DNA of 64,000 nt, taken from Deltaproteobacteria bacterium. GTDB taxonomy: Bacteria; Desulfobacterota; Desulfobaccia; Desulfobaccales; 0-14-0-80-60-11. How positions within the stretch are numbered: position 1 is the stretch's first letter; each line of letters opens with the position of its first letter. The stretch lies in assembly GCA_021813445.1 (NCBI GenBank), contig JAKAKP010000113.1, positions 1 through 64,000 of the forward strand. The letters run 5' to 3'. The notes beneath the pieces were generated by a model, which saw only the letters and a list, made by a program, of their open reading frames with translations, made no database searches and was not told where the DNA came from. Both the position numbers and the translations under genes were made by a program. Below, one piece after another: positions 38,049 through 47,427 of the stretch.

Positions 38049-38837
38049 ATGGACTTTCTTTCTAAGATTGTGGCGGATAAGTTGCGGGAGACGGAGGCGC
38101 TCTTCGCGCCGAAGGCCACGGCCCGCTTCCAGGCGGCCATCAAGGACCGGCCTGCGCCTTTGAGCATGAAGGCAGCCTTGGAGAGCGCACCGGGCACGGC
38201 CATCATTGCCGAGATCAAGCGGGCTTCCCCTTCCAAGGGCGACCTGGCCCTGCATTGGGACCCGGTGGAGTTGGCGCAGATTTACCAGGATAACGGGGCC
38301 GCGGCCCTGTCGGTGCTGACCGAAAGGAAATACTTCAAAGGCGACCCGGAGTTCATCCGGCGGATGCGGCCGGTGATTAAAATCCCCATTTTGCGCAAGG
38401 ATTTTATCCTGGAGCCGGTGCAGATCTACGAATCCGCGGCCATCGGCGCGGACGCCCTGCTGCTCATCGTCAGCCTGCTGCAGCCGGGGCAGGTGCGGGC
38501 CTTGCTGCTGCTGACCCGCTCCCTGGGGCTGGAGGCCCTGGTGGAGGTGCACACCAAGGAGGAAATGGAAAAAGCGCTGACCGCCGGAGCCCGGCTCATC
38601 GGCATCAATTCCCGGGACCTGCACACCTTCAAGATGTACCCGGACCGGGCCCTGGAGCTGGCCCCCATGGCCCCCAAAGAGGTGACCCTGGTGGCCGCGT
38701 CGGGGCTGAAGACCCGGGCGGACCTTGAACGCCTGGCGGCCGCGGGTATTAAGGGGTTTCTCATCGGCGAAACCCTGGTGACTTCCGGGGACCCGGGGGG
38801 AAAGTTAAGGGAATTTATGGGAAGAAGTCAAATGTAG
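38049..38837 (+). CDS. trpC: Indole-3-glycerol phosphate synthase
   Basis: IIAEIKRASPSKGDL; ILRKDFILEPVQIYESAAIGADALLLI; GINSRDL; IGETLV. Confidence 0.95.
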   Translation: MDFLSKIVADKLRETEALFAPKATARFQAAIKDRPAPLSMKAALESAPGTAIIAEIKRASPSKGDLALHWDPVELAQIYQDNGAAALSVLTERKYFKGDPEFIRRMRPVIKIPILRKDFILEPVQIYESAAIGADALLLIVSLLQPGQVRALLLLTRSLGLEALVEVHTKEEMEKALTAGARLIGINSRDLHTFKMYPDRALELAPMAPKEVTLVAASGLKTRADLERLAAAGIKGFLIGETLVTSGDPGGKLREFMGRSQM

Positions 38838-38915
38838 GGTGGGCATTGCCCACCACGAAAGACGGCGGGCGGTGCCCGCCCTGCATTCTGCGCAGGCTGG
38901 AAGCCTGCGTCACCA
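38832..38915. repeat. Three consecutive hairpins of the GGGCGGGC/GCAGGCTGG class between trpC and trpF
   Basis: gtagggtgggcattgcccacc; ggcgggcggtgcccgccc; cgcaggctggaagcctgcg. Confidence 0.75.
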
Positions 38916-38924
38916 AGAAAAGAC

Positions 38925-39554
38925 ATGGTACGTATAAAAATCTGCGGTATTACTAATCTGGAAGACGCCCTGCTGGCCGCGGAATTGGGCGCGGATGCAC
39001 TGGGATTTATCTTCTATCCCCCCAGCCCGCGCGCCATTGAGCCGGATGCAGCCCAGGCCATTATTGCCCAATTGCCGCCGTTTGTCTCCACCGTGGGGGT
39101 GTTCGTGGATGAGGACGCGGCCAGGGTCAAAGAACTGGCCGCGGCCGTGGGCCTGGATTGGCTGCAACTCCATGGCCTCGAAACCCCGGAGTATTGCCAT
39201 GCTTTGGGGCGCCGGGTGATCAAGAGCTGGCGCATGCAGGATGAAGGCTCGCTCGCCGGCCTGGGAGCTTACCGCGGTGCGGTCCAGGCATTTTTGCTGG
39301 ATACTTATAAAAAGGGGATGCTGGGCGGCACCGGGGAGACCTTCAACTGGGACCTGGCCCGGGAGGCGAAAAAATATGGCCCCATTATCCTGGCCGGAGG
39401 CATTACCCCGGAAAACGCGGCTCAGGCCATGGCCGCGGTCCAACCCTGGGCCGTGGACGTGGCCAGCGGGGTGGAGGTCCGGCCGGGGAAGAAGGACCCG
39501 GAGAAGTTGAGAGCCTTCTTTACGGCAGTGAAAGGCATCGAGGGAGGGAGGTAA
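38925..39554 (+). CDS. trpF: Phosphoribosylanthranilate isomerase
   Basis: VRIKICGITNLEDALLAAELGADALGFIFYPPSPR; LAGGITPENAAQAM. Confidence 0.95.
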   Translation: MVRIKICGITNLEDALLAAELGADALGFIFYPPSPRAIEPDAAQAIIAQLPPFVSTVGVFVDEDAARVKELAAAVGLDWLQLHGLETPEYCHALGRRVIKSWRMQDEGSLAGLGAYRGAVQAFLLDTYKKGMLGGTGETFNWDLAREAKKYGPIILAGGITPENAAQAMAAVQPWAVDVASGVEVRPGKKDPEKLRAFFTAVKGIEGGR

Positions 39555-39563
39555 AAAAAAATT

Positions 39564-39690
39564 TTCACCACTAAGGCACAAAGAACGCAGAGAGGCACAA
39601 AGGGTAAATATATTTGTTACTTGGCTTACCAAGGAACAAATATATATTTTCTCTGTGGACCTTTGTGTCTCTGTGTCTTGGTGGTGAATC
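39564..39690. repeat. CACAGAG-type nested inverted repeat, copy 4
   Basis: ttcaccactaaggcacaaagaacgcagagaggcac / ctctgtggacctttgtgtctctgtgtcttggtggtgaa; core atatatttgttacttgg-cttac-caaggaacaaatatat. Confidence 0.9.
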
Positions 39691-39735
39691 TTTTCTTATC
39701 CCTCTCCAACAGGAAATATCCACAAGGAGGACGTT

Positions 39736-40929
39736 TTGTTACCCGATAAGCATGGTCGTTATGGCCCCTATGGGGGCCGGTTCGTGCCGGAGACGTTGAT
39801 GCCGGCGCTCTTGGAGTTGGAAGAGGCCTACCGGCGCATCAGCCGGGATAAGGAATTCAAAGACGAGGTGGCCTGGTATTTGAAAGATTACGTGGGCCGG
39901 CCTACGCCCCTGTATTTCGCCCGGCACCTGACGGAAGCCCTGGGCGGGCCCCAGATCTATATCAAGCGGGAAGACCTGGCCCACACTGGCGCACATAAGA
40001 TCAACAACACCCTGGGCCAGGGCTTGCTAGCCCGGCGCATGGGGAAAAAGCGGATCATCGCCGAGACCGGCGCGGGCCAACACGGGGTAGCCACGGCCAC
40101 GGTGGCGGCGCTGCTGGGCCAGGAGTGCGACATCTTCATGGGCACCGAGGACATCCGCCGCCAGCGCCTCAATGTCATCCGCATGCGCCTTTTGGGGGCC
40201 CGGGTGATTCCGGTGGAATCCGGCAGTTGCACCCTGAAGGACGCCATGAACGAGGCCATCCGGGACTGGGTCACCAATGTGCGCCATACCCATTATGTCT
40301 TGGGCTCCGTGGGCGGCCCCCATCCCTATCCCATGATCGTCCGGGATTTCCAGTCAGTCATCGGCCAGGAGGCCAAGGCCCAACTGCACCGGGTCACCGG
40401 CCGCCTGCCCCAGTGCCTGGTGGCCTGCGTGGGCGGCGGCAGCAACGCCATGGGTCTGTTCCATGCTTTCTATCAGGACCCGGTGCGCTTCGTGGGGGTG
40501 GAGGCCGCGGGCCACGGGCTGAAAAGCGGGCATCATTCCGCCACCCTGGTGGCGGGCAGCACGGGAGTGCTCCACGGTGCGTTCAGCTATCTCCTGCAGG
40601 ACCCCTGGGGCAATATCCAGGAGGCCCATTCCCTGGCGCCGGGGTTGGATTATCCCGGAGTGGGGCCGGAGCATTCCTTCTTTAAGGATTCCGGCCGCGC
40701 CGAATACGTGGCCGTGACCGACAAGGAAGCCCTGGAGGGCTTCCAGCTGCTGTCTGAAACCGAAGGCATTCTGCCGGCGCTGGAAAGCTCCCACGCGGTG
40801 GCTTATCTTAAGAAACTCGCGCCCCAGTATGGCCCGGACGATCTGATCATTGTCAATTTATCAGGCCGGGGCGACAAAGACGTGGACGCGGTGGCCCAGG
40901 CTTTGGAGGTGTCCGGTGAAGCGCATTGA
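39736..40929 (+). CDS. trpB: Tryptophan synthase beta subunit
   Basis: [55 protein letters not shown]. Confidence 0.97.
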   Translation: MLPDKHGRYGPYGGRFVPETLMPALLELEEAYRRISRDKEFKDEVAWYLKDYVGRPTPLYFARHLTEALGGPQIYIKREDLAHTGAHKINNTLGQGLLARRMGKKRIIAETGAGQHGVATATVAALLGQECDIFMGTEDIRRQRLNVIRMRLLGARVIPVESGSCTLKDAMNEAIRDWVTNVRHTHYVLGSVGGPHPYPMIVRDFQSVIGQEAKAQLHRVTGRLPQCLVACVGGGSNAMGLFHAFYQDPVRFVGVEAAGHGLKSGHHSATLVAGSTGVLHGAFSYLLQDPWGNIQEAHSLAPGLDYPGVGPEHSFFKDSGRAEYVAVTDKEALEGFQLLSETEGILPALESSHAVAYLKKLAPQYGPDDLIIVNLSGRGDKDVDAVAQALEVSGEAH

Positions 40930-41713
40930 CGCAACCTTTAAGAGATTGAAAAAGCGGGGCGAAAAGGCCCTCATTCCCTTTATTACCGCGGGGGACCCGG
41001 ATCTGGCCACCACCAAGGCCTTGGCCCTGGAAATGGCGGAGAAGGGCGCGGACTTGCTGGAATTGGGCATCCCCTTCTCCGATCCCCTGGCCGACGGCCC
41101 CACCATTCAGGCGGCCAGTTGCCGGGCTTTGAAGGTGGGAACGCATCTCCAGGAAGTCCTGAAACTGGCGGGGGAATTGCGCCAAGAAACGGAGATTCCC
41201 TTGATTTTGATGGGTTACTACAACCCTATCCTGCAGTATGGCCTGGAGCACACCGCCCAGGAGGCCAGACGCCTGGGCGTTGACGGCTTCATCATCCCGG
41301 ACCTGCCCCTGGAGGAAGCCGGCCCCTGGCGTAAAGCGGCGGTGGCCGCGGGGCTGGCCACTATCTTCCTGGCTGCCCCCACCAGCGGTGCGGCCCGCAT
41401 CACCAAGGCCGGCCGCCTCACCCGGGGATTTTTGTATTATGTCTCGGTTACCGGCATTACCGGGGCGCGGCAGGCCTTGCCCGCAGACCTGGTGGCCGCG
41501 CTCAAGGAAGTCCGCTCCCTGGTGAAGTGCCCCCTGGCCGTGGGCTTCGGCATCTCCACCCCGGACCAGGTCAAAGGCCTGGCCCCCTACGTGGACGGAG
41601 TGGTGGTAGGGAGCGCCATTGTGCAGCGGGTCGCCATACTCCAGGGACCGGAGCTGATCAAAGAGGTGGGCGAGTTCATCGCCTCCCTGAAGGAGCCCTT
41701 GCGAGGGAAGTGA
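40916..41713 (+). CDS. trpA: Tryptophan synthase alpha subunit
   Basis: GTG start at 40916 inside the trpB 3' end: [49 protein letters not shown]. Confidence 0.95.
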   Translation: MKRIDATFKRLKKRGEKALIPFITAGDPDLATTKALALEMAEKGADLLELGIPFSDPLADGPTIQAASCRALKVGTHLQEVLKLAGELRQETEIPLILMGYYNPILQYGLEHTAQEARRLGVDGFIIPDLPLEEAGPWRKAAVAAGLATIFLAAPTSGAARITKAGRLTRGFLYYVSVTGITGARQALPADLVAALKEVRSLVKCPLAVGFGISTPDQVKGLAPYVDGVVVGSAIVQRVAILQGPELIKEVGEFIASLKEPLRGK

Positions 41714-41789
41714 GCAGTGAGTAACTGTTATAAAAGATAATTCTCACGCAAAGGCGCAAAGCAAGACGCAAGAATAGGGAGATTAAATT

Positions 41790-41890
41790 GGTGGCACAGG
41801 CGTCTCGTCTGTGCGCCCGAAGCGGGTGAGATGCACGCCCTGCGGACTTTTCGTGATTTTAAACGTAGGGGCGGGCGTCTCGCCCGCCTG
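41790..41890. repeat. Paired-hairpin GCACAGGCG/GGCGGGCGTCTCGCC repeats
   Basis: ggtggcacaggcgtctcgtctgtgcgcc ... gtaggggcgggcgtctcgcccgcc. Confidence 0.8.
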
Positions 41891-41976
41891 CTAATCCGCC
41901 CAAGCCAGGGCTACCACTCGATCTGTTCATCCCCACTTCCCAGTCCGCAATGGGGGGAACGGCCCGGTTGCTTTCT

Positions 41977-42540
41977 ATGAATAACGACATCCTGATCCGC
42001 GACGCGCGGCCGGAAGAACTGGACAGCATTGACCGGCTGGTGAAAGAGGCCTACCAGGAATTCCGGCCCCACTTCACGGAGATCATCTGGCAGAAATGGA
42101 TGGACAACGTCAGCGAGACCGTGGCCGCGCCCGCGGGCAGTCTCATTGTCGCCGCCTCGGGCGGAGTCATTCACGGGGTCATCAAGTTTTATGCGGATGC
42201 GTCCCAATCGGGCATGGGCCACTGGCCCGAGGGGGTGGCGGCCATCAGGATTCTGGCGGTGGCGCCCGGGGCCCGGGGCCGGGGCTTCGGCACCCGGCTG
42301 GCCGCAGAATGCCTGCGCCGGGCCCGGGAAGAGAAGATTGCCACCATCTTTTTATTCACCGGGGAGTTTATGCACGCGGCCCGGCATATCTATGAAAAGC
42401 TGGGGTTTCAACGGGCCCCGGAGTTCGACCCCCATCCCGGCACCCCTATGCCGCGTCCCTCCTCTGTGCAAACCCTGTTTCAACGGGCCCCGGAGTTCGA
42501 CCCCCATCCCGGCCCCATCGCCTACCGCCTGGATCTATGA
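41977..42540 (+). CDS. GNAT family N-acetyltransferase with C-terminal in-frame micro-duplication
   Basis: IRILAVAPGARGRGFGTRLAAECLRRARE; C-term QRAPEFDPHPG occurs twice. Confidence 0.85.
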   Translation: MNNDILIRDARPEELDSIDRLVKEAYQEFRPHFTEIIWQKWMDNVSETVAAPAGSLIVAASGGVIHGVIKFYADASQSGMGHWPEGVAAIRILAVAPGARGRGFGTRLAAECLRRAREEKIATIFLFTGEFMHAARHIYEKLGFQRAPEFDPHPGTPMPRPSSVQTLFQRAPEFDPHPGPIAYRLDL

Positions 42541-42544
42541 GCCG

Positions 42545-42600
42545 GTAGCACAGGCTTTCCAGCCTGTGCAAATAGCGAGGCGGGCGAGGACGCCCGCCCT
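42545..42600. repeat. GCACAGGCTTTCCAGCCTGTGC / GGCGGGCGAGGACGCCCGCC hairpins
   Basis: Two adjacent hairpins, same class as 25501 and 31908. Confidence 0.75.
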
Positions 42601-42771
42601 GCCCTGCCCCATACCCCCTTCCAACATCTTACCGTCTTTGGACCCGCCTGTTTGCTTTCCGGAAATCACCCTGCGCCCCTGGCGCCAACCTTGAAGAGGC
42701 CCTATTTTTTTAATTAAGGTCGAACCCGAGAATTTCGGGGAAATGTGAGAAACAGGCAAAGGGGTTTAGCG

Positions 42772-43050
42772 ATGAAAGAAGTGGGGGTGCGGAAATTTCA
42801 TCGGGCACTGGGGATAATCGTGGTCTGGTTCCTGGCGGGGCAGGCCTTGACCGGGGTAAGTCTGGCGGTCCTGGGGCTGGCTCCCGAAGGCAGTTTCCCG
42901 CTATGGGACAAGATCTTGAGCTTCCTGCATTTCGGCGGGTCTATCCCGGGGGTCGTCTACCGGATTCTCCTGGGGCTGGCTACTTTAGTCCAGGGCATCA
43001 CCGGGATTATGATCTTTTTTATGATCCGGGCCCGCACCCGGAAAGCCTGA
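42772..43050 (+). CDS. Small multi-TM membrane protein (possibly PepSY-associated-TM-like)
   Basis: VRKFHRALGIIVVWFLAGQALTGVSLAVLG ... VYRILLGLATLVQGITGIMIFFMIRAR. Confidence 0.55.
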   Translation: MKEVGVRKFHRALGIIVVWFLAGQALTGVSLAVLGLAPEGSFPLWDKILSFLHFGGSIPGVVYRILLGLATLVQGITGIMIFFMIRARTRKA

Positions 43051-43059
43051 GGAATACCC

Positions 43060-43875
43060 TCATCCCCCCGCCTCCCCCGCGGTTTTCCGAGACGCGGCTT
43101 TTTGAGCGGCCCAGCCCCGGAGCCGCTCGGCATGGCTCATAATAGCCATGGCCGCCTTACTCTGGGGGGCGATCTTGATGAAGGGCTTCTGATGCCGCAC
43201 GCCTTTGCTCACGGAGGCGTCCTGGGGCACGGCGCCCAGGTATTCCAGGTGCAGATTCAAAAAGTGGGAAGCCACCCGGGCCAGATGGTCGTAAACCTGC
43301 CGGGCTTCGGCTTCATTCTTGACCTGGTTCAACAGCAGATGAAAGGTCTGGCGGCGATAATCCCGGGATAATACCTTGATCAGGGCGTAAGCATCGGTCA
43401 TGGCGGTGGGGTCGGGAGTGAGCACCAGGATATTGTAGTCCACGAAGGTATTGAACCAGAGCACCGAAGAGCCGATGCCCGCGGCGGTGTCCACCAGGAC
43501 GAAATCGAAATTTTGGGCAATGGGCAGTAAGATGCTGCCCAGTTGCTGGTGATCCTCCGGCCCGAGCTTGGCCAAGTCGGGAACTCCGGAACTGGCAGGC
43601 AGGATTCCCAGCCGAGGCTCCACATAAACTACTACTTCCATAGGATCGGCATCCCGATCCAGGATGTCATGAATGGAAGTCTTCACCTGGAGGCCCAAAA
43701 GCACGTCCACGTTGGCCAGCCCGAGATCCCCGTCCACCACCAGAACTCTGAGGCCTTTTTGCGCCAGGGCGAAGGCCAGGTTCACCGTCAGGCTGGTCTT
43801 GCCTACGCCCCCCTTGCCGCTGCTCAGGCAGGCCATCACAGGTTTGAAGGAGTTGTGCCTGGATATTTCTGCCAT
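43060..43875 (-). CDS. MinD/ParA-family ATPase (FlhG-like)
   Basis: ACLSSGKGGVGKTSLTVNLAFALAQKGLRVLVVDGDLGLANVDVLLGL. Confidence 0.9.
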   Translation of the reverse strand: MAEISRHNSFKPVMACLSSGKGGVGKTSLTVNLAFALAQKGLRVLVVDGDLGLANVDVLLGLQVKTSIHDILDRDADPMEVVVYVEPRLGILPASSGVPDLAKLGPEDHQQLGSILLPIAQNFDFVLVDTAAGIGSSVLWFNTFVDYNILVLTPDPTAMTDAYALIKVLSRDYRRQTFHLLLNQVKNEAEARQVYDHLARVASHFLNLHLEYLGAVPQDASVSKGVRHQKPFIKIAPQSKAAMAIMSHAERLRGWAAQKAASRKTAGEAGG

Positions 43876-43896
43876 AACTTCAGTCCCTTATAGAGA

Positions 43897-44610
43897 TTAT
43901 TTCTTGCGGGCCTTGCCCTTTACGGGCAGGATGAGGCCGCCATAGAGTACACTGCGTTCGTCCACCGTGACTTCCATGCTCTGTTTGCTCTTCTCCGGTT
44001 TCCGGCAGCATACCTGATTGCGGCCCTTGATCTTGGCCTCCAACAAGTACTGGTCGGTCCGCTTGATAAAGGCCCGGCTCGTGAGTTCTTCCGTATGTAC
44101 GTAAGTATCAACCCCGAAGCTGGCAGTCAAGGGTACAACCCGGCCCAGCAGGGCCATCGGCGCCTTTTCCATGGCCGCTTGCAGCCGCTTGGCGGCCCTC
44201 ACCGCGGCATTAAGCCGCGTGCCCGGGAGAATTACGGCAAATTCCTCACCGCCGTAACGGCAGAGAATATCGATGCGCCGCAAGCTCTTGCGCCACAAAT
44301 GGGTGGCCCACTTTAGAGCTTCGTCTCCCGCTTGATGCCCGTAAGTGTCATTGATCCGCTTAAAATGATCCAGGTCAATCATGATCAGGCTGGTGGGGAG
44401 ACCCGTGCGCCGGGTGCGCTCCTTTTCCTGGTCCAGGGCGGCCATCAAGTAGCGCCGGTTGAAAAGTCCGGTGAGGGCATCGGTATGGGACAACTCCCGC
44501 AGGCGCTCGCACTCGCCTTGCAGGCGTTGGACCTCGGCGCAGAGAGGGCAATCTTCGGCCCCAAAGGGGCACTCGGTTAGTGAGCAGAGCGGGGTTTGCA
44601 TCACTGGCAC
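43897..44610 (-). CDS. GGDEF-domain diguanylate cyclase with N-terminal Cys motif
   Basis: CRYGGEEFAVILPG (GGEEF); N-term CSLTECPFGAEDCPLC. Confidence 0.92.
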   Translation of the reverse strand: MPVMQTPLCSLTECPFGAEDCPLCAEVQRLQGECERLRELSHTDALTGLFNRRYLMAALDQEKERTRRTGLPTSLIMIDLDHFKRINDTYGHQAGDEALKWATHLWRKSLRRIDILCRYGGEEFAVILPGTRLNAAVRAAKRLQAAMEKAPMALLGRVVPLTASFGVDTYVHTEELTSRAFIKRTDQYLLEAKIKGRNQVCCRKPEKSKQSMEVTVDERSVLYGGLILPVKGKARKK

Positions 44611-44757
44611 CTGTTGTTTTATCGGCTGATTGTCGCGGATCGATAAGGGAAATATGGGGATAAATTTCTTAAGGCTTGCTATTTGCTGGAAGCCGATGGG
44701 GTGTTGAGGTTGCGGCCCAGGGGACCGGGAGCCGGCCCGGCCCCCTGGAGTCGAGGA

Positions 44758-45618
44758 TTATATTTTCACACTCTTAAACCGCTTGGTGCGGACGGCTTCC
44801 AACTTGCTCGGAGTTTCTGTGGCTGGAGCAATGGACTTTAGTTTGGCCAGGCGTTCACTGGTGGGCGGATGGGTCTTGAAGATGCCCGAAGAACCCGCTC
44901 CTTGCTTGGCCATCATCTTGGTCAACAGGGCGGAGAGAGCGCCCGGGTCATATCCGGCCTTTCTCAGGGTCGCCACCGCCTCGGCGTCCGCGGCCTCTTC
45001 GGCGCTGCGGCTGTAACCGTTGACCACGATGGTCTTGAACACGTCGTCAATGGAGCCTTCAAACAGGCTGATGATTTGGCCCCCCGCACCGGCGTATTGC
45101 TTGGCGGTCTCCGTGCCCAGGGTGGTGAGCACCTGGGTCCAGCGGGCCTTGCTGATGGAGTTGATCCCGTCTTTATTGGCGACGTGGCCCACTTCATGGG
45201 CCAGCACCGCGGCCAGTTCGTCTTCATTGCCGCACATCAGCACTAAGCCCTTGGTCACGAAGATAATGCCGCCGGGACAGGCGAAGGCGTTAGGCACGTC
45301 CGTGTCCAGCACGGCAAAGTGATAACCCTTGTAGGTATTGGGCCGGGGTGACTTCCGGGCCACCGTCTCCCCCACTTCGTTGACGTAGGCGATCAACTGG
45401 GGGTCCTGCACCAAGCGGTTGGTACCCAGGACCCGGGCTGCCACCGCCCGGCCGATATAATATTCCTCCGAGTCGCTGATGGGCCTGGAGGCCTCGGCCG
45501 CCTTAGCCGTGGTCTTGACGGCGATGGTGGCGATGGATGCATAATCCATACCGGCGCAGCCCCAGACCAGGCTGAGGGCGGCCGCCAGAAAAATACCGCA
45601 CAGGCTCCGGCGTCTCAT
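44758..45618 (-). CDS. M48 family metallopeptidase (periplasmic lipoprotein-like)
   Basis: AAVLAHEVGHVANKDG (HExxH); GYSRSAEEAADAEAVATLRKAGYDP. Confidence 0.92.
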   Translation of the reverse strand: MRRRSLCGIFLAAALSLVWGCAGMDYASIATIAVKTTAKAAEASRPISDSEEYYIGRAVAARVLGTNRLVQDPQLIAYVNEVGETVARKSPRPNTYKGYHFAVLDTDVPNAFACPGGIIFVTKGLVLMCGNEDELAAVLAHEVGHVANKDGINSISKARWTQVLTTLGTETAKQYAGAGGQIISLFEGSIDDVFKTIVVNGYSRSAEEAADAEAVATLRKAGYDPGALSALLTKMMAKQGAGSSGIFKTHPPTSERLAKLKSIAPATETPSKLEAVRTKRFKSVKI

Positions 45619-46157
45619 GGATTCAACCCTCCGTCTTTGATAAAGGTCTGTAGCTTGGCGCTATCCACCTTAAAACCTTCCACCTGGTCCACCAGGGCAA
45701 AATTCATTTCCGGGTGTTTCTGGCGGTAACTGGCCTCCACTTCGGGGGTGAAGCCCTTGCCGGCCAGAGCTACTTCATCGCTCTTGGTCTGTTGCACCCC
45801 GCCGCCGAAAAGCATGCCCAAAGGATTGATTTTCGGGGTTTCGGCCTGGGCGAAGGCGCCGCGGTGCATCCAACCGGTATTGCCCTGGTACTCCACTTTC
45901 AGCCAATCCCCGGAGGTGGTGACCACGGTTACTTCTGCGCCCGTGGGCACCGGAGCGATGGGGGTGCCGGAAAAGTTCGGTTCCGAAAGGAGTGACTGGT
46001 TGGCCTGGGAGACTTTCATAGTTTCCGCCCCGGCAAGGGCGGGGCTGCAAAGCAGGGCGGCCAGGACCAGAAGCAGCAGCCACCCCCGAGATTTTATCCA
46101 CCAAGCTGGCACTTTCACTTTTCCTCCTTTTTCCTGACTATTTAAGGCAAGGCACAA
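45615..46157 (-). CDS. SH3-domain periplasmic protein
   Basis: LLSEPNFSGTPIAPVPTGAEVTVVTTSGDWLKVEYQGNTGWMHRGAF (bacterial SH3). Confidence 0.82.
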   Translation of the reverse strand: MCLALNSQEKGGKVKVPAWWIKSRGWLLLLVLAALLCSPALAGAETMKVSQANQSLLSEPNFSGTPIAPVPTGAEVTVVTTSGDWLKVEYQGNTGWMHRGAFAQAETPKINPLGMLFGGGVQQTKSDEVALAGKGFTPEVEASYRQKHPEMNFALVDQVEGFKVDSAKLQTFIKDGGLNP

Positions 46158-46560
46158 GATACGGGACTAAAGAACCTTAAACATATTGACGCTTTATCGG
46201 AACATAAACAATTTTGCCTTAATTTGCAATCATGACCGCAGACCCTTGATAATTAGTGAGTTTCTGACCCAGCCGGGTGTGCGCCCACCCCCGGGCGACC
46301 CCCCTGGTCCCCACCACTGAAGCATCTTTTTGTCCAAAGCCGGGCCTAATACCAGGTTGCCGCCAAAACGCGGAGGTTCCAAGGGGGGCACCCGTGTGTG
46401 CCCCCTGGCGCTGGTAAATAGCAACCATCCTCCGGCTACCCAAAATCAAGGAATTAAAAAGCAGCGGCATTTGCCAGCGCTGGGCCGGACACCTGGGTCC
46501 GCCCCCAGAAAAAATTGCCGTTGGATTGCAACCTTAGACCCCTGCGAAAGTCTTTTTTCT

Positions 46561-46650
46561 GTCATTCTGAACGGAGCGTAGCGGAGTGAAGAATCTCGTA
46601 TTGCTTGGAAGACTTGAGATTCTTCGGTCGCTTCGCTCCCTCAGAATGAC
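46561..46650. repeat. GTCATTCTGA-type palindromic repeat, copy 2
   Basis: gtcattctgaacggagcgtagcggagtgaagaatct ... agattcttcggtcgcttcgctccctcagaatgac. Confidence 0.88.
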
Positions 46651-46831
46651 AAAATAGTGGACTTTCGCAAAGGTTTCAACTTGGCATAAGAGGCTAAAAC
46701 CCGGCGCCCGCAGCAATCTCCGCCGGGGAGCGGGGAGAGTTAAGAATTTCGCCCCTCCCCGGCAGGAGACACCGTCAGGAGGGGCAAAGCCATTGACACC
46801 GCACCGCGGCCTTGGTATGATTACCAGTTGT

Positions 46832-46908
46832 CGGGACGTGGCGCAGACTGGTAGCGCACCTGAATGGGGTTCAGGGGGTCGGAGGTTCAAATCCTCTCGT
46901 CCCGACCA
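46832..46908 (+). tRNA. tRNA-Pro (anticodon GGG), CCA encoded
   Basis: CGGGACGTGGCGCAGACTGGTAGCGCACCTGAATGGGGTTCAGGGGGTCGGAGGTTCAAATCCTCTCGTCCCGACCA; loop ATGGGGT. Confidence 0.95.
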
Positions 46909-47427
46909 GCTTTCCACAGACTTTCACAATCCCCTGTGCTTATGCTGTGCTTATTTTCAGATTGAAGCCCCTTGCTGGCGGGCAATCGCACTTTTACCCT
47001 ATCAGTTAATCGACTTCTTCCCAGTCATCATTTCCTGCGTCTCTTCCGGGTCGGATAGGGCCGTGTGGGGGCGCTCCACAGTGGCCTTTGAAACACGGAC
47101 GATTTTGGCGGTTTTTTCTAACGTCCTCGAAGAAGCTGCCTGAACATTTACAAAGCTTTACACCTTCACTTTTTACTCTGGATCATTCCCTATATGCCAC
47201 CCTTGGTGCTGGCTTCCTCAGTTTGTAAGCTCCTGAAACGCCCCCCCACAAGGGTCTGGGGAGGATACGCAAATCATATGATAATTTTTCTTGTGAAATC
47301 GCTAAGTTTCTGCCATGGCAAGATAGCCGCGCAATTAGACTAGCGGCCGAAAACGATCCTTAGAGGGCCTATGAAATTATGGGTCAGATTGAAAGAGGTT
47401 AAGCGCCAGCAAACATTTTAGGTGCAC

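Noticed and set aside
18841-39690. CRISPR array
   Set aside because: Repeats are dispersed inverted pairs with no regular repeat-spacer periodicity, and no cas-like genes are present.
46219-46520. G/C-rich region with cccgtgtgtgcccc / gggtgtgcgccc words as a possible ncRNA
   Set aside because: Only a short local hairpin (about 46379-46404) is evident; no promoter, terminator or repeated consensus strong enough to call.
46534-46917. 127-aa minus ORF overlapping tRNA-Pro and a palindromic repeat
   Set aside because: Spans a tRNA and an intergenic repeat; the GREDLNLRPPEPHSGALPVCATSR type of peptide is a well-known tRNA-antisense artefact.
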